This document shows, piece by piece, positions 37,872-46,807 of a stretch of 61,414 bases of DNA. Each line of letters starts with the position of its first letter. Within the stretch, counting starts at the first letter, position 1. Origin of the DNA: REEB95 sp963762425 (GTDB taxonomy: Bacteria; Pseudomonadota; Alphaproteobacteria; ATCC43930; CGMCC-115725). The position numbers and the translations under genes were made by a program. The stretch covers positions 1 to 61,414 of the forward strand of contig CAVXKY010000016.1 of assembly GCA_963762425.1 (NCBI GenBank). Reading direction: 5' to 3'. Below the pieces are notes generated by a model that saw only the letters and a program-made list of their open reading frames with translations, was not told where the DNA came from and searched no databases.

Positions 37872-38453
37872 ATGGACGGCCCTTTAACACCGAGCCCCGA
37901 CTTTTGGGAAAGTGGTGTCCCTCTTTCTGAGGCCGATTATTTTTTTGCGGATGAAAATCTGCGCGCAAAATATGTCGAACCACAAATACCACTACCATTT
38001 CAATTTCTCGCGAAAATCGCGACGTTGATAGCGCAGCCAGAAAATGAAAAGGAAAAACTGGAGCATGAAAAAATAGAGCAGATAAATCGGGATGCACATG
38101 ACCAAACTAACTCATATTTGAGCGCCGTCCTTGAAGCGCGGGAATTATTGCTGAGTGATCTCCGGAAGGGCAAATTAATCGGCTATGGATATGTCGCGCC
38201 CCGCAATCCGGCGAGCATCCGCAGCAAAATTCCCCGAGACCTCTTCGAGCCGAAATACGTCATTTGGGAGGATTCGTCCGTCAAGGGCGCTGGAATCGAA
38301 TTCTCGGCCGTTCTGGTATTTGAATTGGAACTGGCCCAGGAAATCGACGCCCAATTGGCGAAGAAAGCGCCATCCCAAGGAACCGGCATTAAACGAGGTC
38401 CGCCGCCATCGAGCGATGCTATCGAGGAAGCTATCCGGTCCCTTATTGGATGA
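37872..38453 (+). CDS. unknown hydrophilic protein
   Basis: A 193-residue protein with no recognised domain. It has a helical centre (ENEKEKLEHEKIEQINRDAHDQTNSYLSAVLEAREL split by polar residues), followed by a beta-rich part (LIGYGYVAPRN, YVIWEDSSVKGAGIEFSAVLVFEL) and a tail PPPSSDAIEEAIRSLIG that looks like the start of a helix-turn-helix. It is 31 bp after the PD-(D/E)XK-like gene, so the two probably form an operon. Confidence 0.5.
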   Translation: MDGPLTPSPDFWESGVPLSEADYFFADENLRAKYVEPQIPLPFQFLAKIATLIAQPENEKEKLEHEKIEQINRDAHDQTNSYLSAVLEARELLLSDLRKGKLIGYGYVAPRNPASIRSKIPRDLFEPKYVIWEDSSVKGAGIEFSAVLVFELELAQEIDAQLAKKAPSQGTGIKRGPPPSSDAIEEAIRSLIG

Positions 38454-38699
38454 GAGATGGCGTCCCAAACATAATCAACAGAAAGACAATATTGGATCGA
38501 TTCAGGGCAGCGGGTGCACGAATTGCATCCAGGGGAATTTCCGCAATGATCGTGGGCTTAGCAATAGAATCAATTCGGGTGGTTTTGGCGAAATTGATTC
38601 CCCGCGTGAAAAAATAGCGCATTTCGCAAAACCAAGCTTGGTTACATTCGTTTTTGGTTTGAGTGGCATTGCGAGTCTTCGCAAGGCCATGCTGGTCGC

Positions 38700-39035
38700 A
38701 TGTCAGACGACCAAGCTTGGCTTACCCCGAGGGAAGCCGCCGCCTATCTCAAGACCAGCCGCCGCAATTTCGACCGGCTGAAGATAGCGCGTCATATCCT
38801 TGGAATGCGGACGCCCCGCTTTCTCAAGGCCGATTTGGACGCCTATATGGCAAGCCGTCGCGTCGAGCCGGTCACTCTCGCCCCTTTTCGGGCGGCTCCC
38901 CTGCCCCACTCCCCGACAAAATACGGTCGGTCGAAATCCGCCGAAAATTGGCTCAGGGACAACCTGAAAGAACTAAAAGACCTTCAGCGATCCAGCACGG
39001 CGACCGCATCGTCCAAGTCGGATGGGGCCAAGTGA
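38700..39035 (+). CDS. excisionase-like helix-turn-helix (HTH_17) protein
   Basis: A 111-residue protein whose first 55 residues form a MerR/Xis-like DNA-binding domain: WLTPREAAAYLKTSRRNFDRL followed by RFLKADLDAYMASR. Such proteins bend DNA near att sites and favour excision, or act as repressors. Its 3' end overlaps the 3' end of the converging integrase gene by 52 bp. The 246 bp upstream (38454-38699) contain nothing recognised. Confidence 0.7.
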   Translation: MSDDQAWLTPREAAAYLKTSRRNFDRLKIARHILGMRTPRFLKADLDAYMASRRVEPVTLAPFRAAPLPHSPTKYGRSKSAENWLRDNLKELKDLQRSSTATASSKSDGAK

Positions 39036-40030
39036 GCATAGCGTTCGGTCATACGCATGGATTTATGGCCTAGGAGGCGCTGGACCCGCTGGATCGGGAC
39101 GCCGCGCTGGACGAGCCTTGAAGCGTAATGGTGGCGCAAATCGTGGATGTTGAAATCCTCGATCTTCGCCCGCCGGCAAGCGGCTTTGAACCCGATTTGG
39201 ATATTCCCGAGAGGCCGTGGCGAGGGTTTTTCGCCCTTTTTCGTTTTTGGCACAAAGAGAAAGACGCGCTCGGCGCCTTCGGGACGCTCTTTGAGAAGCT
39301 GGCGCAGTAGCTCGGCAGTGCGCTTCGGCACGGCCTTGCTGGTCGCGGTCGCGTTCTTGGTCTGGTCAGCCCCGATGCGTATCCGTACCCGGTCCTCTTC
39401 GAACACCACGTCGCGCCAGGTCAGGCTCAGGGCTTCTGCCTTACGGCATCCGGAATCCATGAGGAAGGTCACAATCGGGCGAAGGTGCGAGGAGCATTCA
39501 TCCAAGAGGCGCTTTTCCTCCTCTGGCGAAAGCCAGCGGACGCGGCCCGGCGGCTCCCTGAACATCTTCACCCGGAACGGCGCGGTCGAAATGTTCCAGT
39601 CATTGGCGGCGCGGTTGATGATCGCCCGCATATAGGCGACTTCGCGGTTGGCGGTCGAAGGCGTGAGCTTGTGCTTGGTGACGAGATCGTCGCGGTATTT
39701 GGCGATATCGGCGCTTGTTATATTGTCGAGCGGCGTATCATCGCCAAAATGCGCGCGGAGCTTGGTCAGGACGTAGTTGTCCTTGGCCCGGACCATGGAT
39801 TTACCCCTCGGCAACAGAATCGTCCGATAGTAGCGATCAACGGCCTCGCTGAAGGGTATGGTCGGAAGCTTGCCAGAGGCGACACGTTCCTGTATCTCCC
39901 GACGCCACCGCTCTTCTAGTGCCTTGGCTGTGGTTCTGGACGGTGTTTTGGAAGACCGCCGCACTGTCTGGCCGAGGTACTGGAATTCGACGATCCAATT
40001 GGGTGAGTCTGCACGCTTGAACAAGGTCAC
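38984..40030 (-). CDS. int: tyrosine integrase of the tRNA-Thr island
   Basis: A 348-residue phage-type integrase, complete. Order: N-terminal beta-sheet arm-binding domain (WIVEFQYLGQTVRRSSKT), SAM-like core-binding domain (ITSADIAKYRDDLV), catalytic domain with Arg in DSGCRKAEALSL, Lys strand, HDLRHHYAS, and GHKSMRMTERYAHL carrying the last His and the tyrosine nucleophile. Start ATG 40030 lies seven bases from the 24-bp repeat at 40037-40060, so integrase binding there may autoregulate the gene. It reads into the island, away from the tRNA. Confidence 0.92.
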   Translation of the reverse strand: MTLFKRADSPNWIVEFQYLGQTVRRSSKTPSRTTAKALEERWRREIQERVASGKLPTIPFSEAVDRYYRTILLPRGKSMVRAKDNYVLTKLRAHFGDDTPLDNITSADIAKYRDDLVTKHKLTPSTANREVAYMRAIINRAANDWNISTAPFRVKMFREPPGRVRWLSPEEEKRLLDECSSHLRPIVTFLMDSGCRKAEALSLTWRDVVFEEDRVRIRIGADQTKNATATSKAVPKRTAELLRQLLKERPEGAERVFLFVPKTKKGEKPSPRPLGNIQIGFKAACRRAKIEDFNIHDLRHHYASRLVQRGVPIQRVQRLLGHKSMRMTERYAHLAPSDLDDAVAVLDR

Positions 40031-40036
40031 GGAACT

Positions 40037-40060
40037 GAGTCCTCCCGAAAATCCTCCCGG
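40037..40060 (+). repeat. putative integrase arm-type site, right copy
   Basis: Identical to 21069-21092 and in the same orientation, 55 bp from the core att site and directly upstream of the integrase start. Confidence 0.6.
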
Positions 40061-40114
40061 CGACCATATTTATAGTAGGGTCTTTAAAAATAAGCAAGGT
40101 ATGTTCAATAGGTT

Positions 40115-40190
<76 letters not shown>

Positions 40191-40235
40191 TCATCCGCCT
40201 TCGCGCCCGCCTCGCCCGCCGCTACCATCGCCGCC

Positions 40236-41027
40236 ATGCGTTCCCCCGCCCCCGCGCGCATCGTCTGCCTCACGCCCGAGACGGTGGAGACGCTCTATCT
40301 CCTGGGCGCGGGCGCGCGCATCGCCGGGGTTTCCGGCTTCGCCGTGCGCCCGCCCGAGGCCCGGCGCAAGCCGCGCATATCCGCCTTCACCACCGCCCAT
40401 ATCGGCCGCATCCTGGCCTTGAAGCCCGATCTGGTGCTGGGCTTCTCCGACCTCCAGGCCGAGATCGTGCGCGACCTGGTCAAGGCCGGGATCGAGGTGC
40501 ATGTCTTCAACCAGCGCGACATCGCCGGCATCCTGGCCATGATACAAACCTTGGGGCGGCTCATTGGCGCGGAGGCGAAAGCCCGAAGGCTCGTGGCGTC
40601 GCTGGAAAAGCGCCTCGCTAGCGCGCGCCGGCGCAACGCGAAATTGAAATGCCGCCCGCGCGTCTATTTCGAGGAATGGGACGAGCCGCCAATCTGCGGC
40701 ATCCGTTGGGTGTCGGAACTGATCGAGCTGGCCGGCGGCGAGGACGTATTCGCCGCCCGCGCGCGCCAGGGCAATGCTTCCGCGCGCGTGGTTTCGCATG
40801 ACGAGATCATCGAAGCATCGCCCGACATCATCATCGGCTCCTGGTGCGGCAAGAAATTCCGGCCCGAGCGCGTGGCGGCAAGGATTGGCTTTGTCCAATT
40901 GCCCGCGATCCGCGCCGGGCAACTCCACGAGATCAAATCGGCAATCATTCTTCAGCCCGGCCCGGGCGCGCTCACCTTGGGGCTCGAGGCGATGGAAAAA
41001 ATCATCAAGGGCTGGCGAACGGGCTGA
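40236..41027 (+). CDS. BtuF-like cobalamin/iron-complex binding protein without signal peptide
   Basis: A 263-residue protein of the periplasmic-binding-protein class III (BtuF/FhuD-like) fold: RIVCLTPETVETLYLLGAGARIAGVS at the start, ILALKPDLVLGFSDLQAEIVRDL, then CGIRWVSELIELAGGEDVF and EIIEASPDIIIG. Such proteins bind vitamin B12 or ferric chelates for ABC transport, but this one has no visible signal peptide and no permease nearby, so it may be cytoplasmic or its start may be mis-set. Located 45 bp after tRNA-Thr. Confidence 0.75.
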   Translation: MRSPAPARIVCLTPETVETLYLLGAGARIAGVSGFAVRPPEARRKPRISAFTTAHIGRILALKPDLVLGFSDLQAEIVRDLVKAGIEVHVFNQRDIAGILAMIQTLGRLIGAEAKARRLVASLEKRLASARRRNAKLKCRPRVYFEEWDEPPICGIRWVSELIELAGGEDVFAARARQGNASARVVSHDEIIEASPDIIIGSWCGKKFRPERVAARIGFVQLPAIRAGQLHEIKSAIILQPGPGALTLGLEAMEKIIKGWRTG

Positions 41028-41056
41028 TTTAATTATTGCGGGCCTGCGCCCGCGGG

Positions 41057-41953
41057 CTAATTCGCCCAGCGCTTGTGCAGCCACAGCCATTGCTCGGGCC
41101 GGGCGCGGATCCAGCTTTCGAGCATGGCGTTGACGCGCGTCATCGCCGCCAGCACGTCGGCCGACGTGTCGCCGGTATCCTCGATTTCGAGCCGGGGCAG
41201 CACGGTCATGCGGAAGCGCGCGTCGCGCAGCCTTTCGGACTGGACCGGCACCAACGGACAGCCGAAGCGCAGGCCCAAACGGGCGAGCGCCGGCGCGGTC
41301 ATGGCGTCGCGGCCGAAGAACGGCACGGATATCCCGTCGTTCAGTTTCTGGTCGACCAGTATGCCGAGGTGCCCGCCGCGGTTGAGATGGCGGAGTAGGT
41401 CGCGCCCGCCCTCGGCGCCCTTGGCCACGGCGCGGCGCGAACGCCGCCAATGGCGTATCAGCCGGTCGACCCAGGGATTGTTCGCCTCGCGATAGACCGA
41501 AACCAGGGATTCGCCCAACAGGCGGTGGAGGGTCGCCGGGCCAACTTCCCAGTTGCTGAAATGGCCGCCGAAGACGATGCCGGGCTTGCCGTCGTTCAGC
41601 AAGTCGGTCACTCCGCTTTCGTTGACGATTTCGACCCGGCCGGATTCGGCGGCGCAGATCCAACCGAGATGCGGATATTCCGCCACCGCCCGGCCGAGAT
41701 TGTCCCACATGCCGCGCAGGATGCGCCGGTTCTGGGCTTCGTCATTGTCGGGCAACGCGCGGCCGATATTGGCCAATGCCCGTCGCGACAGGCCCAGCTG
41801 AGGACCGAATGTCCGGCCGAGAAAACCGCCCAGCTTCGAGGCCCAATCGACCGGCAAAACGCCGAACACCGTCATGACCGCGACCAGCCCCGCGGCCTGG
41901 GCCAGATGGATGGCCTGGCGCGGCAGATCGCGCGGCCGTTCGATCGCATCCAT
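41057..41953 (-). CDS. lipid A acyltransferase, LpxL/HtrB family
   Basis: About 298 residues from ATG 41953, which has a GGGAGGG ribosome site ten bases upstream; ATG 41962 also fits. An N-terminal membrane anchor precedes the acyltransferase domain with the H-x4-E motif in GGHFSNWE, then ILVDQKLNDGISVPFFG and the closing EQWLWLHKRW. The family adds secondary acyl chains to Kdo2-lipid IVA on the cytoplasmic side of the inner membrane. Which acyl chain is used cannot be read from sequence. Confidence 0.85.
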   Translation of the reverse strand: MDAIERPRDLPRQAIHLAQAAGLVAVMTVFGVLPVDWASKLGGFLGRTFGPQLGLSRRALANIGRALPDNDEAQNRRILRGMWDNLGRAVAEYPHLGWICAAESGRVEIVNESGVTDLLNDGKPGIVFGGHFSNWEVGPATLHRLLGESLVSVYREANNPWVDRLIRHWRRSRRAVAKGAEGGRDLLRHLNRGGHLGILVDQKLNDGISVPFFGRDAMTAPALARLGLRFGCPLVPVQSERLRDARFRMTVLPRLEIEDTGDTSADVLAAMTRVNAMLESWIRARPEQWLWLHKRWAN

Positions 41954-42054
41954 CAACAACATTCCCTCCCGCAAACCGGTTTTCACGAGGTTTTCTGACG
42001 CTTGAAAGCAGGCAGCCGGCAACCCGCATTCCGATGGTAGCGGATGTCGGGGTC

Positions 42055-42086
42055 AAGAAAAAGGGCCGCGCCCGAAGGCGCGGCCC
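42055..42086 (-). terminator. rho-independent terminator after the amidase gene
   Basis: A perfect 10-bp GC-rich stem (42063-42072 with 42077-42086, loop of four) is followed on the minus strand by a T-rich tract (complement of AAGAAAAA). It is 120 bp downstream of the amidase stop and upstream of the lpxL-like start, so it should separate the two transcripts. Confidence 0.8.
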
Positions 42087-42205
42087 AAGTTCAGGGAGGA
42101 AAAGCCCGAAGGACTTTGCGGTGTAAACCGCGCGCCCGTTATACGGCGCAAATTCTCAACAAATTGTTAAGGCCGCGAACTTCCGGCGAACGTGGCTAAC
42201 GCGCG

Positions 42206-43039
42206 CTAACCCTTCGCGGCGGCGTCGAAGTAGTCGTTGACCGAGCGCGCCAGGCTTTGCGCGATCGCGCTGCGGAACGGGCCTTGGCGCAGCTGGCGCT
42301 CCTGCTCGCGGTTCGACAGACAGCCGATTTCGACCAAAGCCGAGGGTATGTCCGGCGCCTTCAACACGGCGAATCCCGCCGAACGGTGGCTGTTGGTCAG
42401 CATCGGCACATGCCGGCCGAGTTCGGCCACCAGTTCCTGCGCGAGCTGGATCGAGAGATTGTTGGTCTGGCGCCGCGCCAGGTCGATGAGAATGCCGCTG
42501 ACCTCGGGATCGTGCTTCGACAAATCGATGCCGGCGATCCGATCGGCTTGGTTCTCGCGCGCGGCCAGCGCCGCGGCTTCGCGGTCGGAAGCCTGCTCGG
42601 ACAGGGTGTAGACCGAGGCGCCGCGCTCCGCCCGGTTGGGCAGCGCGTCGGCGTGGACCGACAGAAACAGATCGGCGCCGGCGGCGCGGGCGCGGGCCAC
42701 GCGCTCCGGCAGCGGAATGAACTCGTCGTCCTTGCGGGTGAAGCGCAGATCGAAGCGCCGGGTGGCCGCGAGCTGGCGGGCGACCTCCATCACCGTCGGC
42801 AGCGAGATGTCCTTTTCATAGGTGCCGGCGAGGCCGATGGCGCCGGGATCGACGCCGCCATGGCCGGCATCGAGCATGATCAGCGGCAATTTCGGCTTCT
42901 TGATCTCGTCGGCGAGCGCGCGCTTGAGATCGAGGAAACTCATCCCCGCCGCCGCCCCGGCTAAAAGCCGGTTGAAACGTCGCCTGTCGATCGAAGCCGC
43001 CAAGACGCGTCCTTCCGTTCCCCTGGAATGCGATTCCAT
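42206..43039 (-). CDS. N-acetylmuramoyl-L-alanine amidase (AmiC-like)
   Basis: Zinc amidase that cuts the bond between MurNAc and the stem peptide during cell separation. The N-terminus has RRRFNRLLAGAAAGMSFL, a possible Tat signal. The Amidase_3 domain shows the zinc ligands: His in MLDAGHGG, His in FLSVHADA, and the catalytic Glu in LVEIGCLSN, with the block GASVYTLSEQASD. It lacks an AMIN domain at the front. Length 277 residues. Confidence 0.88.
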   Translation of the reverse strand: MESHSRGTEGRVLAASIDRRRFNRLLAGAAAGMSFLDLKRALADEIKKPKLPLIMLDAGHGGVDPGAIGLAGTYEKDISLPTVMEVARQLAATRRFDLRFTRKDDEFIPLPERVARARAAGADLFLSVHADALPNRAERGASVYTLSEQASDREAAALAARENQADRIAGIDLSKHDPEVSGILIDLARRQTNNLSIQLAQELVAELGRHVPMLTNSHRSAGFAVLKAPDIPSALVEIGCLSNREQERQLRQGPFRSAIAQSLARSVNDYFDAAAKG

Positions 43040-43122
43040 CAGGGAAGTTGAAGCATTACCGGGGTAAAGATTAGGTTAAAACTTAGATTACGTCCATATC
43101 TAATTGAATAGATTAACTTTTA

Positions 43123-44118
43123 TCAGCTTATTTCCACCACCACCCGGCCCCGGACGCCGCCCTTGAGGATCTTGGCGCCCCATCCGGGCAGGGCCTCGAG
43201 CTTGATGGTCTGGGTGATGGCGTCGAGCTTGTCCAAGGGCAGGTCGCGGGCCAGCCGCGCCCAGATCGCCTTGCGTTCCTCCTGGGGGCACATCACCGAA
43301 TCGATCCCCAAGAGCTTCACCCCGCGCAGCAGGAAGGGAATGACGGTCGAGGTGAGATCGCTGCCGCCCGCCAGGCCGCAGGCCGCGACCGAGCCGCGGT
43401 ATTTCATCTGGGTCAGCACCGTGGCGAGCGTGGTGCTGCCGACGTTGTCGATGGCGCCCGCCCAACGCTCGCTGTCGATCGGCTTGGCGGGCGGCTTGGC
43501 GAGCTCGGCGCGGTCGATGAAAGACGAAGCACCGAGGCTTTTCAGGTAATCATGGGTTTCGGGCCGTCCGGTCGAGGCCGCGACTTGGTAGCCGAGCTTC
43601 GCCAGGATCGCCACCGCGACGCTGCCCACCCCGCCGGCGGCGCCGGTCACCAGCACCTCGCCCATCCCCGGCTTCAGCCCGTGCGCCTCGAGCGCCATCA
43701 CCGCCATCATCGAGGTGAATCCGGCGGTGCCGATGGCCATGGCGCGCTTGGTGGAAATAGCCGGCGGCAGCCGGATCAACTGGCTCGCCTTGACCCGCGC
43801 CTTCTGGGCATAACCGCCCCATTGCATCTCGCCGACGCGCCAGCCGGTCAACACCACCTTGTCGCCCGGCTTCCATTCCGGCGAGGTCGAGCTTTCGACC
43901 GAGCCGGCGAAATCCACCCCCGGCACATGCGGATATTTCCGCACCAGCCGGCCGACGCCTTCGAGGATCATGCCGTCCTTGTAATTGAGCGTCGAATATT
44001 CGACGGCGACCGTCACCTCGCCCGGCGGCAAATCGCTTTCCGGCAGGTTGGCGATACGCGCCGCAACCTTGCCGCCCGATTCCTCGAGCAGCAGGGCCCG
44101 AAAATCACTCATGGACAA
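43123..44118 (-). CDS. YhdH/AcuI-type quinone or acrylyl-CoA reductase
   Basis: A 331-residue zinc-free MDR oxidoreductase: YSTLNYKDGM, HVPGVDFAGSVESS, the NADPH-binding VTGAAGGVGSVAVAILAKLGY, and GVKLLGIDSVMCP near the end. AcuI enzymes reduce acryloyl-CoA to propionyl-CoA; YhdH homologues protect against acryloyl-CoA. It starts four bases after the thiolase stop, so both genes likely share a transcript in acyl-CoA metabolism. Confidence 0.85.
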   Translation of the reverse strand: MSMSDFRALLLEESGGKVAARIANLPESDLPPGEVTVAVEYSTLNYKDGMILEGVGRLVRKYPHVPGVDFAGSVESSTSPEWKPGDKVVLTGWRVGEMQWGGYAQKARVKASQLIRLPPAISTKRAMAIGTAGFTSMMAVMALEAHGLKPGMGEVLVTGAAGGVGSVAVAILAKLGYQVAASTGRPETHDYLKSLGASSFIDRAELAKPPAKPIDSERWAGAIDNVGSTTLATVLTQMKYRGSVAACGLAGGSDLTSTVIPFLLRGVKLLGIDSVMCPQEERKAIWARLARDLPLDKLDAITQTIKLEALPGWGAKILKGGVRGRVVVEIS

Positions 44119-44122
44119 CCGC

Positions 44123-45289
44123 TCATCGCAGGCGTTCGAGGATGCTGACGTAATTGGCCACGGCCGCGCCGCCCATGTTGAACACGGCGGCGAGCTTGGC
44201 GTCCTTGATCTGGATGTCGCCGGCGGTGCCGGTCAATTGCATGGATTGCAGCACATGCATGGAAACGCCGGTGGCGCCGATGGGATGGCCCTTGGCCTTC
44301 AAGCCGCCCGAGGCGTTGATCGGCAGCTTGCCGGTTTTCTCGGATATGCCTTGCTCGATCACGCGCGCGCCCTCGCCCTTCTTGGCCAGGCCCATCGCCT
44401 CGTAAATCATCAGCTCGGCGATGGTGAAGCAATCATGGACCTCGGCGCAGGACAGATCGTCGAGCCCCACGCGCGCGCTGGCGAAGGCGCGCCGCCAGGC
44501 CACTTCCGGCCCTTCATACGAGGTGATGTCGCGCTTGCTCATGGGCAGGAAGTCGTTGACCTGCTCGGATGCGCGGAACACCACCGCCTTTTCGGAGCCG
44601 AGCGCGGTGTCGATATCGGTCAGCACCAGCGCCGCGGCGCCGTCGGAAACCAGCGAACAATCGGTGCGGCGTAATGGGCCCGCGACAATGGGATTCTTGT
44701 CCGAAACCGTGCGGCAGAAATCATAACCCAAATCCTTGCGGATTTGCGCCAACGGGTTGACCGCGCCGTTCTTGTGGTTCTTGGCGGCGATCTTGGCGAG
44801 CGCGTCGGATTTGTCGCCGTAACGCTGGAAATAGGCCTGGGCGATGCGGCCGAACACGCCGGCGAAGCCGCCTTCGATCCCGCCCTCTTCCTTGAGATAG
44901 GCCGCGCGGATGAGGAGGTCGCCCACTTGCGGGCCCGCGACCTCGGTCATCTTTTCCACGCCCACCACCAGCACGCGCCGCGCGCGTTTGGCCGCGATCG
45001 CGTTCAGGCCCTGATAGATGGCCGCCGAGCCGGTGGCGCAGGCATTCTCGACCCGGGTCGCCGGCTTGTAACGCAGCACCGGGTCGATTTGCAGCGTCAG
45101 CGAGGACGGGAATTCCTGGCGCACGAAGCCGCCATTGAAGGTGCCGAGATAGATTTCGTCGATATCGGCGGGCGCCAAGCCCGAATCCTTTATGGCGTCG
45201 GTGGCCACCTTGACGATCAGCGATTCGATGTCCTCGCCCTCGAGCTTGCCGAAGCGCGAATGGGCCCAGCCGGTGATGCAAGCGGTCAT
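44123..45289 (-). CDS. thiolase-family acetyl-CoA acetyltransferase
   Basis: A 388-residue thiolase of the SCP2-like branch: ENACATGSAAIYQGLNAI carries the nucleophilic Cys, SLVSDGAAALVL is conserved, NASGGLKAKGHPIGATG carries the GHP catalytic histidine, and AEVHDCFTIAEL the NEAF-equivalent. These proteins act on branched or unusual acyl-CoAs; some form complexes with DUF35 partners, which is not seen here. Probably co-transcribed with the downstream reductase. Confidence 0.85.
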   Translation of the reverse strand: MTACITGWAHSRFGKLEGEDIESLIVKVATDAIKDSGLAPADIDEIYLGTFNGGFVRQEFPSSLTLQIDPVLRYKPATRVENACATGSAAIYQGLNAIAAKRARRVLVVGVEKMTEVAGPQVGDLLIRAAYLKEEGGIEGGFAGVFGRIAQAYFQRYGDKSDALAKIAAKNHKNGAVNPLAQIRKDLGYDFCRTVSDKNPIVAGPLRRTDCSLVSDGAAALVLTDIDTALGSEKAVVFRASEQVNDFLPMSKRDITSYEGPEVAWRRAFASARVGLDDLSCAEVHDCFTIAELMIYEAMGLAKKGEGARVIEQGISEKTGKLPINASGGLKAKGHPIGATGVSMHVLQSMQLTGTAGDIQIKDAKLAAVFNMGGAAVANYVSILERLR

Positions 45290-45337
45290 GGCCTCTCCTT
45301 ATTACCTTGAGCGCGCAGTAGGATATACTAAGGCCGC

Positions 45338-46378
45338 ATGACGGGCGAGACTTTGACTCTGCGGCGGCCGGATGACTGGCATGTGCATTTGCGCGACGGC
45401 GCCATGCTCAAGGCCGTTCTGCCCTTCACCGCCGGGGCCTTCGCCCGCGCCATCGTCATGCCCAATCTGACCTCGCCGGTCACCAGCGTGGCCGCGGCCA
45501 AGGCCTATCGCCGGCGGATCATGAAAGCCCTGCCCAAAAAGGCTGATTTCACGCCCTTGATGACCTGCTACCTCACCGACCGCGCCGACCCCGACGCGGT
45601 CGCGCAGGGCTTCGAGCAAGGCGTGTTCGCCGCGGCCAAGCTCTACCCCGCCCATGCCACCACCAATTCGGCCAAGGGCGTGACCGATATCGCGCATATC
45701 ATGCCGGTGCTGGAGCGCATGCAGACCATCCGCATGCCGCTTCTGGTCCATGGCGAGGTCACCGATCCCAAGGTCGACGTGTTCGACCGCGAGGCGCGCT
45801 TCATCGAGGGCGTGCTCGCCCCGCTGATGAAACGCCTGCCCGGTCTCAAAGTGGTGTTCGAGCACGTCACCACCAGCGACGCGGTCGATTTCGTCAACAC
45901 CTCGGGCGCCAATCTCGCCGCCACCATCACCGCGCATCATCTGGTCATCAACCGCAACGCGATGTTCGCCGGGGGATTGCGGCCGCACATGTATTGCCTG
46001 CCGGTGGCGAAAAGCGAACGGCACCGCCTGGCATTGCGCCGCGCCGCAACCCTGGGTAGCCCCAAATTCTTCCTTGGCACCGACACCGCGCCGCATCTGG
46101 TGGCCGACAAGGAGAAGGATTGCGGCTGCGCCGGCATTTTCTCGGCGCCGGTGGCGCTCGAAACCTATGCACAGGTGTTCGAGGAAGAAAACGCGCTCGA
46201 CCGGCTCGAGATTTTTGCCTCGCTCAACGGGCCGCGTTTCTACGGCTTGGCCCCCAACGAGACGCGGGTGACGCTCAAGCGCGCGCGCTGGAAGGCGCCG
46301 TCGAACATCCGCGTCGGTAAGGCGGATGTGCGGCCCTTCCTCGCCGGCGAGACGATTGGGTGGAAGCTGGCGCGCTGA
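45338..46378 (+). CDS. pyrC: dihydroorotase, class II (homodimeric PyrC)
   Basis: Third step of pyrimidine synthesis: cyclises carbamoyl-aspartate to dihydroorotate. 346 residues, E. coli PyrC-like. Metal ligands: RPDDWHVHLRDG (two His), the carboxylated Lys in AAKLYPAHATTNS, His in LLVHGEVTD, His in VFEHVTT, and catalytic Asp in FLGTDTAPH. The start ATG 45338 is divergent from the thiolase gene with a 48-bp gap. Confidence 0.95.
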   Translation: MTGETLTLRRPDDWHVHLRDGAMLKAVLPFTAGAFARAIVMPNLTSPVTSVAAAKAYRRRIMKALPKKADFTPLMTCYLTDRADPDAVAQGFEQGVFAAAKLYPAHATTNSAKGVTDIAHIMPVLERMQTIRMPLLVHGEVTDPKVDVFDREARFIEGVLAPLMKRLPGLKVVFEHVTTSDAVDFVNTSGANLAATITAHHLVINRNAMFAGGLRPHMYCLPVAKSERHRLALRRAATLGSPKFFLGTDTAPHLVADKEKDCGCAGIFSAPVALETYAQVFEEENALDRLEIFASLNGPRFYGLAPNETRVTLKRARWKAPSNIRVGKADVRPFLAGETIGWKLAR

Positions 46379-46379
46379 C

Positions 46380-46796
46380 TTAGCGTGTCGCCGGCGCTTC
46401 GCAAGCCACCGTGCCCATCTCGGCCGGGATCGAGACCTCGATCAGCTCGAAATCGTCCGAGGCGCAGTTCTCATTGTGGACGTGGCCGCCGGGGATGAGC
46501 ACGGAATCGCCGGGCTCGAGCCGCACCACGCCCTTGCCCTCGAATTCCAGCTCCATCCAGCCCTTGACCATGTAGACGAACTGCGCCTCGCAGACATGGT
46601 AGTGCCAGCCGGTTGGCCGGTTCATGCCGGCGCGGGCCGAGGTCAGCTGTGCCCGCATCTTGCCCTTGGTGGCATCCGTCACGCCCAGATCGCGGTACTG
46701 GAAGAATTCGCGCCTTCCGGGCACGACCCGCGCGCCCTTGCCCTTCGAAACCGCCAGTTCGATCTTCCGTGCCTTCGCCTTGGTCGATCCGTCCAT
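46380..46796 (-). CDS. cupin domain protein
   Basis: A 138-residue single-domain cupin. Motif 1 is seen as GWHYHVCEAQFVYMVKGWMEL (metal-binding His-x-His and Glu) and motif 2 as PGDSVLIPGGHVHNE. Metal-dependent small-molecule enzymes and binding proteins share this fold; substrate not predictable. It follows the VOC dioxygenase-like gene by 11 bp and probably belongs to the same catabolic operon. Confidence 0.8.
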   Translation of the reverse strand: MDGSTKAKARKIELAVSKGKGARVVPGRREFFQYRDLGVTDATKGKMRAQLTSARAGMNRPTGWHYHVCEAQFVYMVKGWMELEFEGKGVVRLEPGDSVLIPGGHVHNENCASDDFELIEVSIPAEMGTVACEAPATR

Positions 46797-46807
46797 GGGT
46801 TTTCTCC

